Origin: UBA11891 sp003533785
Lineage (GTDB): Bacteria > Bacteroidota > Bacteroidia > Flavobacteriales > Flavobacteriaceae
Assembly: GCA_949511625.1 (NCBI GenBank)
Contig: CATFEX010000003.1
Location: forward strand, 1 to 64,000
Reading direction: 5' to 3'
DNA: 64,000 bases
A program made the position numbers and the translations under genes. Position 1 is the first letter of the stretch; each line of letters opens with the position of its first letter. Under the pieces are notes generated by a model. That model saw nothing but the letters and a program-made list of their open reading frames with translations. It had not been told where the DNA came from and made no database searches. Shown piece after piece: positions 8,391 to 16,584 of the stretch.

Positions 8391-8807
8391 TTAACAGGCA
8401 GTTACTTTTACCAGTAGCTTGAGAAGGCTTTTTTGTTTTTTTTCAGATAACATTCCCATAATTTGACGTTCCTCATGGGCGACCAGATCGTCCAATTGCT
8501 GGAGGGCATTGAGTCCGTTTTCCGTAATGAATATCTCAACTTTTCTTCGATTGTATTTGCATATGTCCCGCGACACCCAGCCTTTGTCGATTAATTTGTC
8601 GACCAAACGCGAAGTGTTACTCATGGGTTTGATCATTTGTTCTTGGATGTTAGACAAATTAGCAGGCGCCCCTTGGCGGCCTCGCAGGATGCGAAGAACA
8701 TTAAATTGGGGCAAACTAAGGCCGTGAGGTTTGAGAGACGCATTGAGTTTTTCCTCCACAAAAGCGTTTGATCTCAGCAGTTGGATAATCAAGTTTTTTT
8801 CTTTCAT
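8391..8807 (-). CDS. MarR family transcriptional regulator
   Basis: A 138-residue winged-helix regulator. The HTH/wing region includes LSLPQFNVLRILRG, MSNTSRLVDKLIDKGWVSRD and NRRKVEIFITENG. An upstream in-frame ATG at 8867 would add 20 residues, but a good -7 box (TAATTTTG, 8834-8841) lies inside that extension, so 8807 is the better start. It is divergent from the rhodanese gene. MarR proteins usually repress their own or a neighbouring promoter and release DNA on binding a ligand or on oxidation; the signal is unknown here. Confidence 0.88.
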   Translation of the reverse strand: MKEKNLIIQLLRSNAFVEEKLNASLKPHGLSLPQFNVLRILRGRQGAPANLSNIQEQMIKPMSNTSRLVDKLIDKGWVSRDICKYNRRKVEIFITENGLNALQQLDDLVAHEERQIMGMLSEKKQKSLLKLLVKVTAC

Positions 8808-8833
8808 TCTTGTTTCAACAACTATTGTTCCTA

Positions 8834-8867
8834 CAAAATTATAAGAAATCATTAAGAAAACAGACAA
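8834..8867 (-). promoter_or_regulatory. Candidate promoter of the MarR gene
   Basis: TAATTTTG on the minus strand (8834-8841) matches TAnnTTTG. TTG at 8865-8867 lies 23 bases upstream, at the long end of the usual spacing. It supports the ATG at 8807. Confidence 0.5.
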
Positions 8868-8880
8868 TACGATCTAATTT

Positions 8881-8911
8881 TTTGCCGACTCGATGCAGCT
8901 TTATACTTTTA
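8881..8911 (+). promoter_or_regulatory. Candidate promoter of the rhodanese gene
   Basis: TTTG (8881-8884), 19 bases, then TACTTTTA (8904-8911), one mismatch from TAnnTTTG. The expected transcript start is about 10 bases before the ATG at 8931. Confidence 0.5.
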
Positions 8912-8930
8912 CAGCTTCGATATACATTTT

Positions 8931-9236
8931 ATGGATTTAGATCAAAAAGAATGGGTCGCACAACAAGGCGCTCATAGGGATGCAGTAGTGTTGGATGTGA
9001 GAACCCAAGAGGAATATGATGAAAAGCACATTCCCAACTCGGAATTGTTAGATATCAATGATGCGAGGCGCTTTATGGAGGGTCTGGAGCAAATGGATAA
9101 ATCCAAAGCCTATTTTATCTATTGTCGCTCTGGAGCTAGAAGCGCTCGAGCGTGTGCTGTGATGCAACAGTATGGTTTTTCACTCGCCTTTAATTTGCTA
9201 GGCGGCATCTTAGACTGGAAAGGAGATACTGAGTAA
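8931..9236 (+). CDS. Rhodanese-like domain protein
   Basis: A 101-residue cytoplasmic single rhodanese domain. The active-site loop is CRSGAR with the persulfide cysteine at 65. The N-terminal VVLDVRTQEEYDEKHIPNS is the usual CH2A motif. Such small domains carry sulfane sulfur or detoxify; the partner is unknown. It is divergent from the MarR gene and followed by the DUF2851 gene 48 bases on. Confidence 0.9.
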   Translation: MDLDQKEWVAQQGAHRDAVVLDVRTQEEYDEKHIPNSELLDINDARRFMEGLEQMDKSKAYFIYCRSGARSARACAVMQQYGFSLAFNLLGGILDWKGDTE

Positions 9237-9284
9237 AAACAGTTTTGTATCTTTCATACCGTTCCTCCCCCCAAATCGAACGAT

Positions 9285-10571
9285 ATGCGAGAAGACCTAC
9301 TCCACTTTTTGTGGCGTTATCAAAAGTTTGACGAAGCCCCACTTCAGACCACAACAGCAGAAATGGTTTATGTACTTGACAAGGGACAACCCAATTCGGG
9401 TTCGGGCCCCAACTTTCTTATGGCACAGATTCAGATCGGCTCCATCCGATTTGCAGGGGCTGTAGAACTTCACCTAAGTGCCTCCCATTGGTATCAACAT
9501 GGACATCATAAAGACCCGGCCTATGACAATGTTATTCTCCATGTGGTCTGGGAAGATGATCTCTCCATCCGACTTCCTTCCGGACAATGTATACCTACTT
9601 TGGAATTGCGACACAGTACTGATAAAGAATTACTCGCCACTTATCAAAAAAATTTCATCAAAACCCATCAAAATCCTCCTTGCAGTCCTTTTGTAAAAAG
9701 CCTCCCTACCCCCTTGTGGAAACACTGGCGGGAACGCTTGTATTTGGAACGGCTGGAGGAGCGTATTCAGGCTATAGACATCCGTTTGGAGGAGTTGAAT
9801 AACGATTGGGAAGCGCTCTTATTCGAACGAATGGCACGTGGTTTTGGATTGAATCGGAATGGGGAGTCCTTTGAAAAAATGGCTCAAAGTTTTTCGTTTT
9901 CGGTTCTGCGAAAACAAGCGGGAACTGCTACTCAACTCGAAGCCTTATTCTACGGGCAACTCAATATGCTGCCCAAAACCACTACGCATCCCTACACCAG
10001 CTCTCTGGTGGATCATTATGCGTATCTCAAACACAAATACCAATTGGAACCCCTTGTGGGAATCCAACCCACTTTTGGCCGCTTACGACCTTCCAATTTT
10101 CCTACAATACGTTTGGCTCAGTTGGCACAATTGTATCATCAAACACCCGCCTTACTTGCGGGGGCCTTAAACGCGAAAAAACTACTTGGATTGCGTCTCT
10201 TTAAACAAGTGAGTGTAACGGATTATTGGCAAAGCCATTATCATTTTGAAGGCCAAAAAAGCAAAACGCAAGGCCGCAGAAGAACACTCACTCCATCATT
10301 CCAGTCACTGCTTATTTTGAATGCCCTTTTGCCCGTACTTTATGCCTACAGCAAATGGGAAGGGAAGGACCGTTCCGAATGGCTTTTTGAGCAATTGGAA
10401 ACCCTTCCCTTGGAAGAGAATCAATGCATTAATCATTATGAGTCGATCGGTTTTCATGCCGAGTCTGCCTTGGACTCTCAAGCCATTTTGCAACTACAGT
10501 CCAATTATTGCGAAAAAAAGAAGTGCTTGAAATGTGCGTTGGGATTTCACATCTTGAAACAAACGCAGTAA
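9285..10571 (+). CDS. DUF2851 family protein
   Basis: A 428-residue protein of the DUF2851 family, widespread in Bacteroidota. The N-terminal part (EDLLHFLWRYQKFD, then GAVELHLSASHWYQHGHHKD) is the recognisable portion; it resembles a nuclease-like fold in its HxxDxAYDNVILHVVW stretch, which is my inference. The C-terminal stretch has several cysteines (NYCEKKKCLKCALG). There is no signal peptide. TATCTTTC at 9248-9255 may be its -7 box. The function is not known. Confidence 0.85.
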   Translation: MREDLLHFLWRYQKFDEAPLQTTTAEMVYVLDKGQPNSGSGPNFLMAQIQIGSIRFAGAVELHLSASHWYQHGHHKDPAYDNVILHVVWEDDLSIRLPSGQCIPTLELRHSTDKELLATYQKNFIKTHQNPPCSPFVKSLPTPLWKHWRERLYLERLEERIQAIDIRLEELNNDWEALLFERMARGFGLNRNGESFEKMAQSFSFSVLRKQAGTATQLEALFYGQLNMLPKTTTHPYTSSLVDHYAYLKHKYQLEPLVGIQPTFGRLRPSNFPTIRLAQLAQLYHQTPALLAGALNAKKLLGLRLFKQVSVTDYWQSHYHFEGQKSKTQGRRRTLTPSFQSLLILNALLPVLYAYSKWEGKDRSEWLFEQLETLPLEENQCINHYESIGFHAESALDSQAILQLQSNYCEKKKCLKCALGFHILKQTQ

Positions 10572-10580
10572 TTTTATTGC

Positions 10581-10808
10581 ATGAGAAAAGTTACCCAAGC
10601 ACGCATTTTCTTTGAACGCCATGGATTTGCTGTATGCAAGCGCCTGGCGGATCGTTTGGGGATGAATGTCAAAAGCGTACGCTTGTTTTTTATTTATGCG
10701 AGTTTCACTACGGTTGTCGGTGGTTTTTTGTTGTATCTGATCCTTGCCTTCTGGCTTAAAATTAAAGATACCCTTCACATCAAACGCAGTTCTGTTTTTG
10801 ATTTGTGA
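10581..10808 (+). CDS. PspC domain protein
   Basis: A 75-residue protein. The N-terminal half is a short amphipathic/HTH-like segment (FAVCKRLADRLGMNVKSVRLFFIY). It is followed by one membrane helix (FTTVVGGFLLYLILAFWL) and a basic tail. This is the small PspC fold found in envelope-stress systems. It begins 9 bases after the DUF2851 stop, an arrangement I associate with Bacteroidota. A role at the inner membrane is inferred. Confidence 0.85.
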   Translation: MRKVTQARIFFERHGFAVCKRLADRLGMNVKSVRLFFIYASFTTVVGGFLLYLILAFWLKIKDTLHIKRSSVFDL

Positions 10809-10928
10809 GCACCATAGGTCTGAACAGAATCTCCGTTCTTTGGTTTCCATCATTTTTATATCTTGTGCGTTCCTAAATATTTCCTTGATAGATCAACCTC
10901 AAAAAAAATATACTTTCAAAACTCCTTT

Positions 10929-12536
10929 ATGAAAAATAGAGCCAATCTCTACTCACTTCTCACTGTTTTCCTTGGACTGTTTCCAAGCGGTTTATTCTCA
11001 CAAGAGAAGGGCCTAGACGAACAAATTAATGAAGCTTTCACTCCCATCGCCGACTGGTGGGGTGCCGTTATTCTTCACAATTTTCCGGGTACTGAAATCC
11101 CAACTATTATCTTTTTATTAGTGGGTGGAGCAGGCTTTTTTACCCTCTACTTTGGCTTTGTTAATATTCGTCGATTTCCTACAGCAATCAATACTGTTCG
11201 GGGTCGATATGATGCGTTGGACGGTCACAATACAAGTTCAGATTTGGCGGTCGACGGAGATAAAAAGGAGACGATCAAAGACGAAAGTGAGGAAGGTGAG
11301 GTAAGTCATTTTCAAGCCCTAGCCACTGCGGTGTCAGGCACAGTGGGGAACGGAAATATAGCGGGTGTTGCCTTGGCCATTGCCATAGGAGGGCCTGGGG
11401 CAACCTTTTGGATGATCCTTTGCGGCTTGCTGGGCATGTCAACTAAATTTGTGGAATGTACGCTTGGGGTAAAATACCGAGATGTAGGGGAGGACGGAAC
11501 CGTTTACGGCGGCCCTATGTATTACCTTACTAAAGGACTGGAGGAAAAAGGATTTGCTCGTTTGGGGAAATTTCTAGCCTTTGTTTTTGCCTTTTTGTGC
11601 ATTGGTGCTTCTTTTGGCGGAGGGAATGCAGCTCAATCCAATCAGGCTGCCATGCAATTGGTGACCTCTTTTGGAATGACTGGCGGCAGCGCGCGAACCA
11701 TTATTGGTGTTTTAATGATGGTATTGGTAGGGATCATTATTATTGGAGGGATCAAACGAATTGCTTCGGTTACTGAAAAAGTGGTTCCTTTCATGGCTTT
11801 AATGTACATCTTAGCCTGTCTCTATATTATTGCTACTAATTTTAGTTTTGTCGATGATGCCTTTGGTATGATATTTACGCAAGCTTTTAGTCCTCAAGCG
11901 GGACTGGGCGGTTTGCTTGGGGTATTGATTACTGGATTTCGACGCGCCGCCTTCTCCAATGAAGCAGGTGCGGGTTCGGCTTCGATTGCTCACTCGGCGG
12001 TGAAAACCAAATATGCTGCCTCTGAAGGCTTGGTTGCTTTACTAGAACCCTTTATCGATACCGTGGTCATTTGTACCCTAACCGCTTTGGTGATTATCAT
12101 CTTCAATGGCGACAGCACAGTATTTAATTACGGAGGAGTTAATGGAGTAGTATTGATTGATGGGGTGCCTGCCGAAGGGGCTGCCATTACCGCTGCTGCC
12201 TTTTCTAAATACATTTCTTTCTCGGGGCCTTTTTTAACCCTGGCAGTAGTTTTGTTCGCCATCTCCACCATGATCTCGTGGTCCTATTATGGCCTGCAAT
12301 CTTGGATGTTTATTTTTGGGAAAGGGAAATGGTCGGATCTGACGTATAAAATTATGTTTTTGGCGTTTATCGTGATCGGAGCTGCAGGCGACATGTCGGC
12401 GGTATGGACCTTTTCCGATGCAATGATTTTGGCTTTAGTCTTTCCAAATATGGTGGGCCTATTCTTTTTATATCCAAAGGTTAAAGAAGAACTGGTACGC
12501 TATTTGGGTGCGATTGGTCGCTTGTCTAAAGAATAA
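10929..12536 (+). CDS. Sodium:alanine symporter family (AGCS) transporter
   Basis: A 535-residue multi-spanning inner-membrane transporter of the alanine/glycine:cation symporter family. Signatures are GTVGNGNIAGVALAIAIGGP, WMILCGLLGMSTKFVECTLG and FRRAAFSNEAGAGSASIAHSA. The ATG at 10929 is chosen because it begins a signal-like segment (MKNRANLYSLLTVFLGLFPS); an earlier in-frame ATG at 10863 adds a polar stretch with no family support. An extra N-terminal segment before the first transmembrane block and an acidic loop near 110-130 are typical of the Bacteroidota branch. It probably imports alanine or glycine with sodium. Confidence 0.92.
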   Translation: MKNRANLYSLLTVFLGLFPSGLFSQEKGLDEQINEAFTPIADWWGAVILHNFPGTEIPTIIFLLVGGAGFFTLYFGFVNIRRFPTAINTVRGRYDALDGHNTSSDLAVDGDKKETIKDESEEGEVSHFQALATAVSGTVGNGNIAGVALAIAIGGPGATFWMILCGLLGMSTKFVECTLGVKYRDVGEDGTVYGGPMYYLTKGLEEKGFARLGKFLAFVFAFLCIGASFGGGNAAQSNQAAMQLVTSFGMTGGSARTIIGVLMMVLVGIIIIGGIKRIASVTEKVVPFMALMYILACLYIIATNFSFVDDAFGMIFTQAFSPQAGLGGLLGVLITGFRRAAFSNEAGAGSASIAHSAVKTKYAASEGLVALLEPFIDTVVICTLTALVIIIFNGDSTVFNYGGVNGVVLIDGVPAEGAAITAAAFSKYISFSGPFLTLAVVLFAISTMISWSYYGLQSWMFIFGKGKWSDLTYKIMFLAFIVIGAAGDMSAVWTFSDAMILALVFPNMVGLFFLYPKVKEELVRYLGAIGRLSKE

Positions 12537-12541
12537 TTGGT

Positions 12542-13375
12542 ATGTCCATTCGAAAACAGCCGTCAGCTTTTTACCAACAAAAACTGAAAGCTGTTTTGGT
12601 ATTAATCGGTTTGGTTGTTCTTTACACCCTTCTTTTTTCAGAGGGGCCATGGAATAGAAAAACAAAAAGTAGGATTGTGGACATCCACGACCAAGCCCTT
12701 TCTCAGCGGCTAGACAGTTTATTGCAAACACAAGCCAAAATTTCTTATCCTTTAGCGCCATTTCATCCTAATTTTCTTTCAGATTACCGTGCCTATCGCT
12801 TGGGTTTGCCCCCTGAAACGGTAGATCGGGTTCAAGCCTATCATCAAAAGGGGATGTGGATATCCAGTCGGTCAGTATTTCAGAAAGTGAGTGGAGTGCC
12901 TGATAGTACCTATGAACGCATAACACCCTATCTCAAGTTTCCCCCAAAACGACTGTCACATTATAAAAAGGTACCCCCACCAGCCAAATTAAATCTCAAT
13001 CGGGCTTCAGCAGAAGATCTTCAAAAAGTAAGAGGAATTGGCCCGGTATATTCACAGCGTATATTAGCCTATCGTGATCGGATTCAAGCCTTTGTGAGTT
13101 GGGATCAGTTGGAGGAAGTAAACGGCTTATCTGTGTCTACTCGTGATGCTTTGAAAGGGCACTTCGAGATCAGCCCTCCCTTTGAGATTGAGCGAATTCC
13201 TTTTGCTGAAACAACACTCGATGCCTTAGCCAATTTGCCCTATATTAGTTATGAAGAGGCACGTTGGTTGGTCGCTCAACGAACAAAATCTCCTGAGTTA
13301 ACTCTTGAAGAACTGTTGGAAAACTCCCCATGGGACGCTCCAAAAGTTCAAAGAATAAAGCTATATTTGTATTAA
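12542..13375 (+). CDS. Membrane-anchored helix-hairpin-helix (ComEA-like) protein
   Basis: A 277-residue protein with one N-terminal membrane helix (VLVLIGLVVLYTLLF, about 19-33). Helix-hairpin-helix repeats follow, best seen at KLNLNRASAEDLQKVRGIGP with GIGPVYSQRILAYR, then a second set at ETTLDALANLPYISYEEARW. HhH pairs bind DNA backbone non-specifically. The layout fits a ComEA-like periplasmic DNA-binding protein, but it is longer and more divergent than true ComEA, so a competence role is only suggested. It starts 5 bases after the symporter stop. Confidence 0.78.
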   Translation: MSIRKQPSAFYQQKLKAVLVLIGLVVLYTLLFSEGPWNRKTKSRIVDIHDQALSQRLDSLLQTQAKISYPLAPFHPNFLSDYRAYRLGLPPETVDRVQAYHQKGMWISSRSVFQKVSGVPDSTYERITPYLKFPPKRLSHYKKVPPPAKLNLNRASAEDLQKVRGIGPVYSQRILAYRDRIQAFVSWDQLEEVNGLSVSTRDALKGHFEISPPFEIERIPFAETTLDALANLPYISYEEARWLVAQRTKSPELTLEELLENSPWDAPKVQRIKLYLY

Positions 13376-13387
13376 AAAACTGCTGAG

Positions 13388-14548
13388 ATGGATACCTTAT
13401 CTACCGTTGTCATGGGACAAGAAACGGAACTCAAATTGATCACTGATGCGGCTAAAGATTTTGCCCAAAAGCGCATCAAACCCAATATTATGGATTGGGA
13501 TGAGGCGCAATACTTTCCCACCGAAGTAATGCAAGAAGCAGGTGCTCTTGGATTTTTAGGCCTATTGATTCCCGCTCATTACGGTGGATCGGGATTGGGT
13601 TATCACGAATATGTAGCTGTAATTGAGGAGATCTCCAAAGTGGATCCTTCCATCGGCTTGTCTATCGCAGCTCACAATTCATTGTGCACCAATCATATTT
13701 ATCAATTCGGATCCGAAGAACAACGTCTGAAATGGCTTCCAAAATTGACTTCTGGAGAATGGATTGGAGCTTGGGGCCTCACCGAACACAATACTGGTTC
13801 GGATGCCAAAGGCATGCATACCACGGCCCGCCAAGAAGGTGAAGAGTGGGTGCTGAATGGCACCAAAAATTTCATTACCCATGGGAAATCAGGGGATGTT
13901 GCCGTTGTGATTGCCCGCAATGGTGAAAAAGGGGACAACCGAGGCATGACCGCTTTTGTGGTGGAACGAGGAACCCCAGGTTTTGGTGCGGGCAAAAAAG
14001 AAAATAAATTAGGGATGCGTGCTTCTGAAACTGCGGAGATGGTTTTTGATAATTGTCGCATTCCCGATGCCAATCGCTTGGGTCCAGTTGGGGATGGATT
14101 TATTCAATCGATGAAAATATTGGACGGAGGTCGCATCTCCATAGCTGCTCTTTCTCTAGGCATTGCCAAAGGAGCCTATGAAGCGAGTGTCAAATACTCC
14201 AAAGAACGCCATCAATTTGGGCAGGCTATTAGTAAATTTCAAGCCATTTCATTCAAATTGGCCGATATGGCCACTGAAATAGAAGCAGCGAGCTTGTTAA
14301 CTCACAAAGCTTCAGAGTTGAAAAACCAGGGAAAGAATGTCACCACTATCGGAGCCATGGCCAAGTATAAGGCCTCAGAAGTTTGTGTTAGTGTGGCCAA
14401 CGAAGCTGTACAGATCCATGGTGGCTATGGATTTACCAAAGACTTTCCCGTAGAGAAGTTTTTACGGGACTCCAAATTGTGCACTATTGGAGAGGGTACC
14501 AGTGAAATCCAAAAACTGGTCATTGCCCGTAAGATTTTGGAGGACTAG
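13388..14548 (+). CDS. Acyl-CoA dehydrogenase
   Basis: A 386-residue FAD enzyme for alpha,beta-dehydrogenation of acyl-CoA. Motifs: WGLTEHNTGSDA (FAD/acyl binding), KNFITHG, GMRASETAEMVFDNCRIP, ERHQFGQAISKFQ and QIHGGYGFTKDFPVEK. The catalytic base is Glu369 in GEGTSEIQ. The length is normal for the short/medium-chain group. The substrate (straight or branched, fatty or amino-acid derived) is not decidable here. It starts 12 bases after the HhH gene. Confidence 0.94.
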   Translation: MDTLSTVVMGQETELKLITDAAKDFAQKRIKPNIMDWDEAQYFPTEVMQEAGALGFLGLLIPAHYGGSGLGYHEYVAVIEEISKVDPSIGLSIAAHNSLCTNHIYQFGSEEQRLKWLPKLTSGEWIGAWGLTEHNTGSDAKGMHTTARQEGEEWVLNGTKNFITHGKSGDVAVVIARNGEKGDNRGMTAFVVERGTPGFGAGKKENKLGMRASETAEMVFDNCRIPDANRLGPVGDGFIQSMKILDGGRISIAALSLGIAKGAYEASVKYSKERHQFGQAISKFQAISFKLADMATEIEAASLLTHKASELKNQGKNVTTIGAMAKYKASEVCVSVANEAVQIHGGYGFTKDFPVEKFLRDSKLCTIGEGTSEIQKLVIARKILED

Positions 14549-14552
14549 TGTC

Positions 14553-14579
14553 TTGTTCTTAAAAACTTAGTTATATTTG
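14553..14579 (+). promoter_or_regulatory. rpsU promoter
   Basis: TATATTTG at 14572-14579 is an exact TAnnTTTG -7 box. TTG at 14553-14555 lies 16 bases upstream, slightly short. The transcript would start about 14585, leaving a leader of about 20 bases that contains the Shine-Dalgarno. Confidence 0.65.
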
Positions 14580-14587
14580 CCGCCATG

Positions 14588-14597
14588 AAAGGAGGTG
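14588..14597 (+). promoter_or_regulatory. Consensus Shine-Dalgarno before rpsU
   Basis: AAAGGAGGTG, complementary to the 16S 3' end, ends 7 bases before the rpsU ATG. Other genes in this window lack such a site. In Flavobacterium johnsoniae the anti-Shine-Dalgarno is occluded with help from bS21, and rpsU is an exception with a strong site, which gives autogenous control. This copy fits that model. Confidence 0.88.
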
Positions 14598-14604
14598 CCC
14601 AATT

Positions 14605-14799
14605 ATGTTAATAATCCCAATCAAAGAAGGAGAAAACATCGACCGAGCGTTAAAACGCTTCAAGCGTAAATTCGACCGTACCGGTGGGATGCGTCAATTG
14701 CGATCTAGAAAGCAATTCACCAAACCTTCCGTTCGCAATCGTGATAAAATGATCAAAGCCCAGTATATCCAAAAACTGCGCGATCAAGAAAATCAATAA
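14605..14799 (+). CDS. rpsU: 30S ribosomal protein bS21
   Basis: A 64-residue basic protein: LIIPIKEGENIDRALKRFKRKFDRTG, then a C-terminal arginine/lysine-rich tail. It binds the small-subunit platform near the 3' end of 16S rRNA. In Flavobacteriia its tail helps sequester the anti-Shine-Dalgarno. Its own mRNA has a consensus Shine-Dalgarno (14588-14597), so excess or missing bS21 would be sensed in translation. It is transcribed alone and probably ends at the hairpin at 14830-14865. Confidence 0.96.
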   Translation: MLIIPIKEGENIDRALKRFKRKFDRTGGMRQLRSRKQFTKPSVRNRDKMIKAQYIQKLRDQENQ

Positions 14800-14829
14800 A
14801 GTATAGCGTTGAGAAACGCATCAAGCTGT

Positions 14830-14865
14830 CCTACATTTCATACCTTTGAGATGTAGGATTTTTTT
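14830..14865 (+). terminator. rpsU terminator hairpin abutting xerC
   Basis: CCTACATTTCA (14830-14840) pairs with TGAGATGTAGG (14847-14857) in an 11-bp stem with one wobble. A run of T follows that touches the xerC ATG at 14866. The loop and the right arm contain TACCTTTG (14841-14848), an exact -7 match, so terminator and possible xerC promoter overlap. Confidence 0.72.
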
Positions 14866-15756
14866 ATGGCAATCACTCGTTTTCTTGATTATCTGGCGCT
14901 CGAAAAAAAATACTCTCAGCACACCCTTATAGCCTACAGAAAAGATTTAATCACCTTTGCGGACTATTGTAAGGAGCATTTTGATTTGGAAGCATTAGAA
15001 GGAGTGCATTACAGTATAATTCGGAGTTGGATTGTGGTTTTGAAAAGAGAGCAGCAAAGTGCTCGAACAATTAATCGAAAGCTGTCCAGCCTCCGCTCCT
15101 ATTATAAGTTTTTGGTACAAAGTCAACAATTGACTTCCAATCCCATGGAAGAACATCAGCCGCTCAAGACATCAAAGACGGTTCAGGTTCCCTATTCACA
15201 AAAAGAAATCCAACAGTTGCTGCAAGCCGAGATGTACCCTGACACTTATGAGGGTTGTTTGCAGTTTACGCTTATCGCATTATTCTACTATACGGGGATT
15301 CGACGGCAAGAACTTATCCATTTAACTTCGGATGGAGTCGCCACGGATCACCGGCAATTGAAGGTTTTGGGAAAACGAAATAAGGAGCGCATTATACCTA
15401 TAGTGTCTGAATTAAAAGCATATATGAAAGCGTATGAAGTTGCCAAAAAACACGAGGGATTAGATGAGGCAACAACCTATTTAGTTAACTTAAATGGAGA
15501 AATTTTAACGGAGAAATTTGTCTATGATACGGTAAATTTTTATCTTAAAAAGGTAACAACAAAAACCAAAAAAAGTCCCCATATGTTGCGGCACAGTTTT
15601 GCCACTCACCTACTTGATAATGGTGCCGATTTGAACGCTGTGAAAGAGCTACTGGGACATGCTAGTGTAGCTGCGACCCAATTATATACCCATAGCAGTT
15701 TGGATCAAATACAGAAAATTTATAGGGGCTCTCATCCGAGAGGGAGTAAAAAATAA
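14866..15756 (+). CDS. Tyrosine recombinase XerC/XerD family
   Basis: A 296-residue site-specific recombinase. The N-terminal SAM-like core-binding domain (LDYLALEKKYSQHTLIAYR) precedes the catalytic domain. Catalytic residues: Arg146 (TGIRRQEL), Lys170, His239/Arg242 (HMLRHSFATHLL), His265 (LLGHAS) and the nucleophile Tyr274. The length and the rpsU-xerC-hpf order point to the housekeeping chromosome-dimer resolvase rather than an element integrase. No mobile element surrounds it. I call it XerC-like because XerC and XerD cannot be told apart by eye. Confidence 0.9.
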   Translation: MAITRFLDYLALEKKYSQHTLIAYRKDLITFADYCKEHFDLEALEGVHYSIIRSWIVVLKREQQSARTINRKLSSLRSYYKFLVQSQQLTSNPMEEHQPLKTSKTVQVPYSQKEIQQLLQAEMYPDTYEGCLQFTLIALFYYTGIRRQELIHLTSDGVATDHRQLKVLGKRNKERIIPIVSELKAYMKAYEVAKKHEGLDEATTYLVNLNGEILTEKFVYDTVNFYLKKVTTKTKKSPHMLRHSFATHLLDNGADLNAVKELLGHASVAATQLYTHSSLDQIQKIYRGSHPRGSKK

Positions 15757-15782
15757 TTGTAGAACCTTTAAATCGAAGAATT

Positions 15783-16088
15783 ATGACTGTTGATTTCCAA
15801 TCCGTAAACTACCAAGCTGATCTTAAATTGATTGAATTCACCAAGAAGCGTATTGCCAAACTAGAACAATTTTACGACCGCATTGTCTCGGTAGAAATTT
15901 TTACCAAAGTTGAAAATAGATCGGATCGAAGCAACAAACAAGTAGAGCTTAAAGTCAAAGTTCCAGGCGACCATTTTATGGTCAAAAAAATATGTAAAAG
16001 TTTCGAAGAAGCGGTTGATTTAACAGCCTCTAGCGCCGAAAGATTGCTCAAGCGTTATAAGGAAAAAAACCGCTTCAACTCCATCTGA
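15783..16088 (+). CDS. hpf: Ribosome hibernation-promoting factor, short type
   Basis: A 101-residue HPF/RaiA-family protein without the long-form C-terminal dimerisation domain. It starts DFQSVNYQADLKLIEFTKKRIAKLEQFYDRI and carries the family's basic KVKVPGDHFMVKK stretch. It binds the 30S decoding area in stationary phase. It follows xerC by 26 bases. Confidence 0.9.
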   Translation: MTVDFQSVNYQADLKLIEFTKKRIAKLEQFYDRIVSVEIFTKVENRSDRSNKQVELKVKVPGDHFMVKKICKSFEEAVDLTASSAERLLKRYKEKNRFNSI

Positions 16089-16105
16089 AAAAGGGTCTTT
16101 TTTTT

Positions 16106-16136
16106 TTTGAAACCATCAAAATAAACATTTACTTTG
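16106..16136 (+). promoter_or_regulatory. Promoter of the tRNA cluster
   Basis: TTTG (16106-16109), 19 bases, then TTACTTTG (16129-16136), 7 of 8 matches to TAnnTTTG. The predicted start near 16143 is 10 bases before the first tRNA. Confidence 0.65.
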
Positions 16137-16152
16137 CCACGCCAAAACAAAA

Positions 16153-16226
16153 GCCGATGTAGCTCAGCTGGCTAGAGCAGCTGATTTGTAATCAGCAGGT
16201 CGTGGGTTCGAGTCCCTCCATCGGCT
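16153..16226 (+). tRNA. tRNA-Thr (anticodon TGT)
   Basis: A 74-base cloverleaf. The acceptor arm GCCGATG pairs with CATCGGC. The anticodon stem GCTGA/TCAGC holds the loop TTTGTAA, anticodon TGT. The T-arm is GGTTCGAGTCC. CCA is not encoded. Confidence 0.96.
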
Positions 16227-16236
16227 CTTTTGTTAC

Positions 16237-16319
16237 GGGGAGATACTCAAGCGGCCAACGAGGACAGACTGTAAATCTGTTGTTTTTTAACTTCGCAGGT
16301 TCGAATCCTGCTCTCCCCA
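16237..16319 (+). tRNA. tRNA-Tyr (anticodon GTA)
   Basis: An 83-base class II tRNA with a long variable arm. Acceptor GGGGAGA/TCTCCCC, anticodon stem ACAGA/TCTGT with loop CTGTAAA (GTA), T-arm GGTTCGAATCC. Confidence 0.96.
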
Positions 16320-16353
16320 CAAAATACACACTACGCAAGTGAGGTGTATCAAT

Positions 16354-16426
16354 GCGGGAGTAGCTCAGTTGGTAGAGCGTCAGCCTTCCAAGCTGAATGT
16401 CGCCGGTTCGAACCCGGTCTCCCGCT
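16354..16426 (+). tRNA. tRNA-Gly (anticodon TCC)
   Basis: Acceptor GCGGGAG/CTCCCGC, anticodon stem TCAGC/GCTGA with loop CTTCCAA (TCC), T-arm GGTTCGAACCC. Confidence 0.96.
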
Positions 16427-16502
16427 CTACTTATTTCCATTTATTTTTCGTCATTGAAGGCTTCAATTTCTATCATATTTGAAGTATGTTTGCGAAAACT
16501 AT

Positions 16503-16574
16503 GCCGACGTAGCTCAGGGGTAGAGCGTTTCCTTGGTAAGGAAGAGGTCGTGAGTTCAAATCTCATCGTTGGCT
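16503..16574 (+). tRNA. tRNA-Thr (anticodon GGT)
   Basis: Acceptor GCCGACG/CGTTGGC with one G-T pair, anticodon stem TTTCC/GGAAG with loop TTGGTAA (GGT), T-arm AGTTCAAATCT. It is the second Thr isoacceptor in the same unit. Confidence 0.95.
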
Positions 16575-16584
16575 CAAGAATTAG

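Noticed and set aside
10863..10928. Longer start for the AGCS symporter
   Set aside because: It adds a polar stretch ahead of a normal signal segment and has no family support.
14866..15756. Tyrosine recombinase as an integrase of a mobile element
   Set aside because: Core-gene context (rpsU and hpf on each side), housekeeping length, and no att repeats or element genes.
16192..16440. Minus-strand 82-codon ORF over the tRNA genes
   Set aside because: It covers three tRNAs on the other strand; the predicted protein is the known artefact of reading tRNA sequence.
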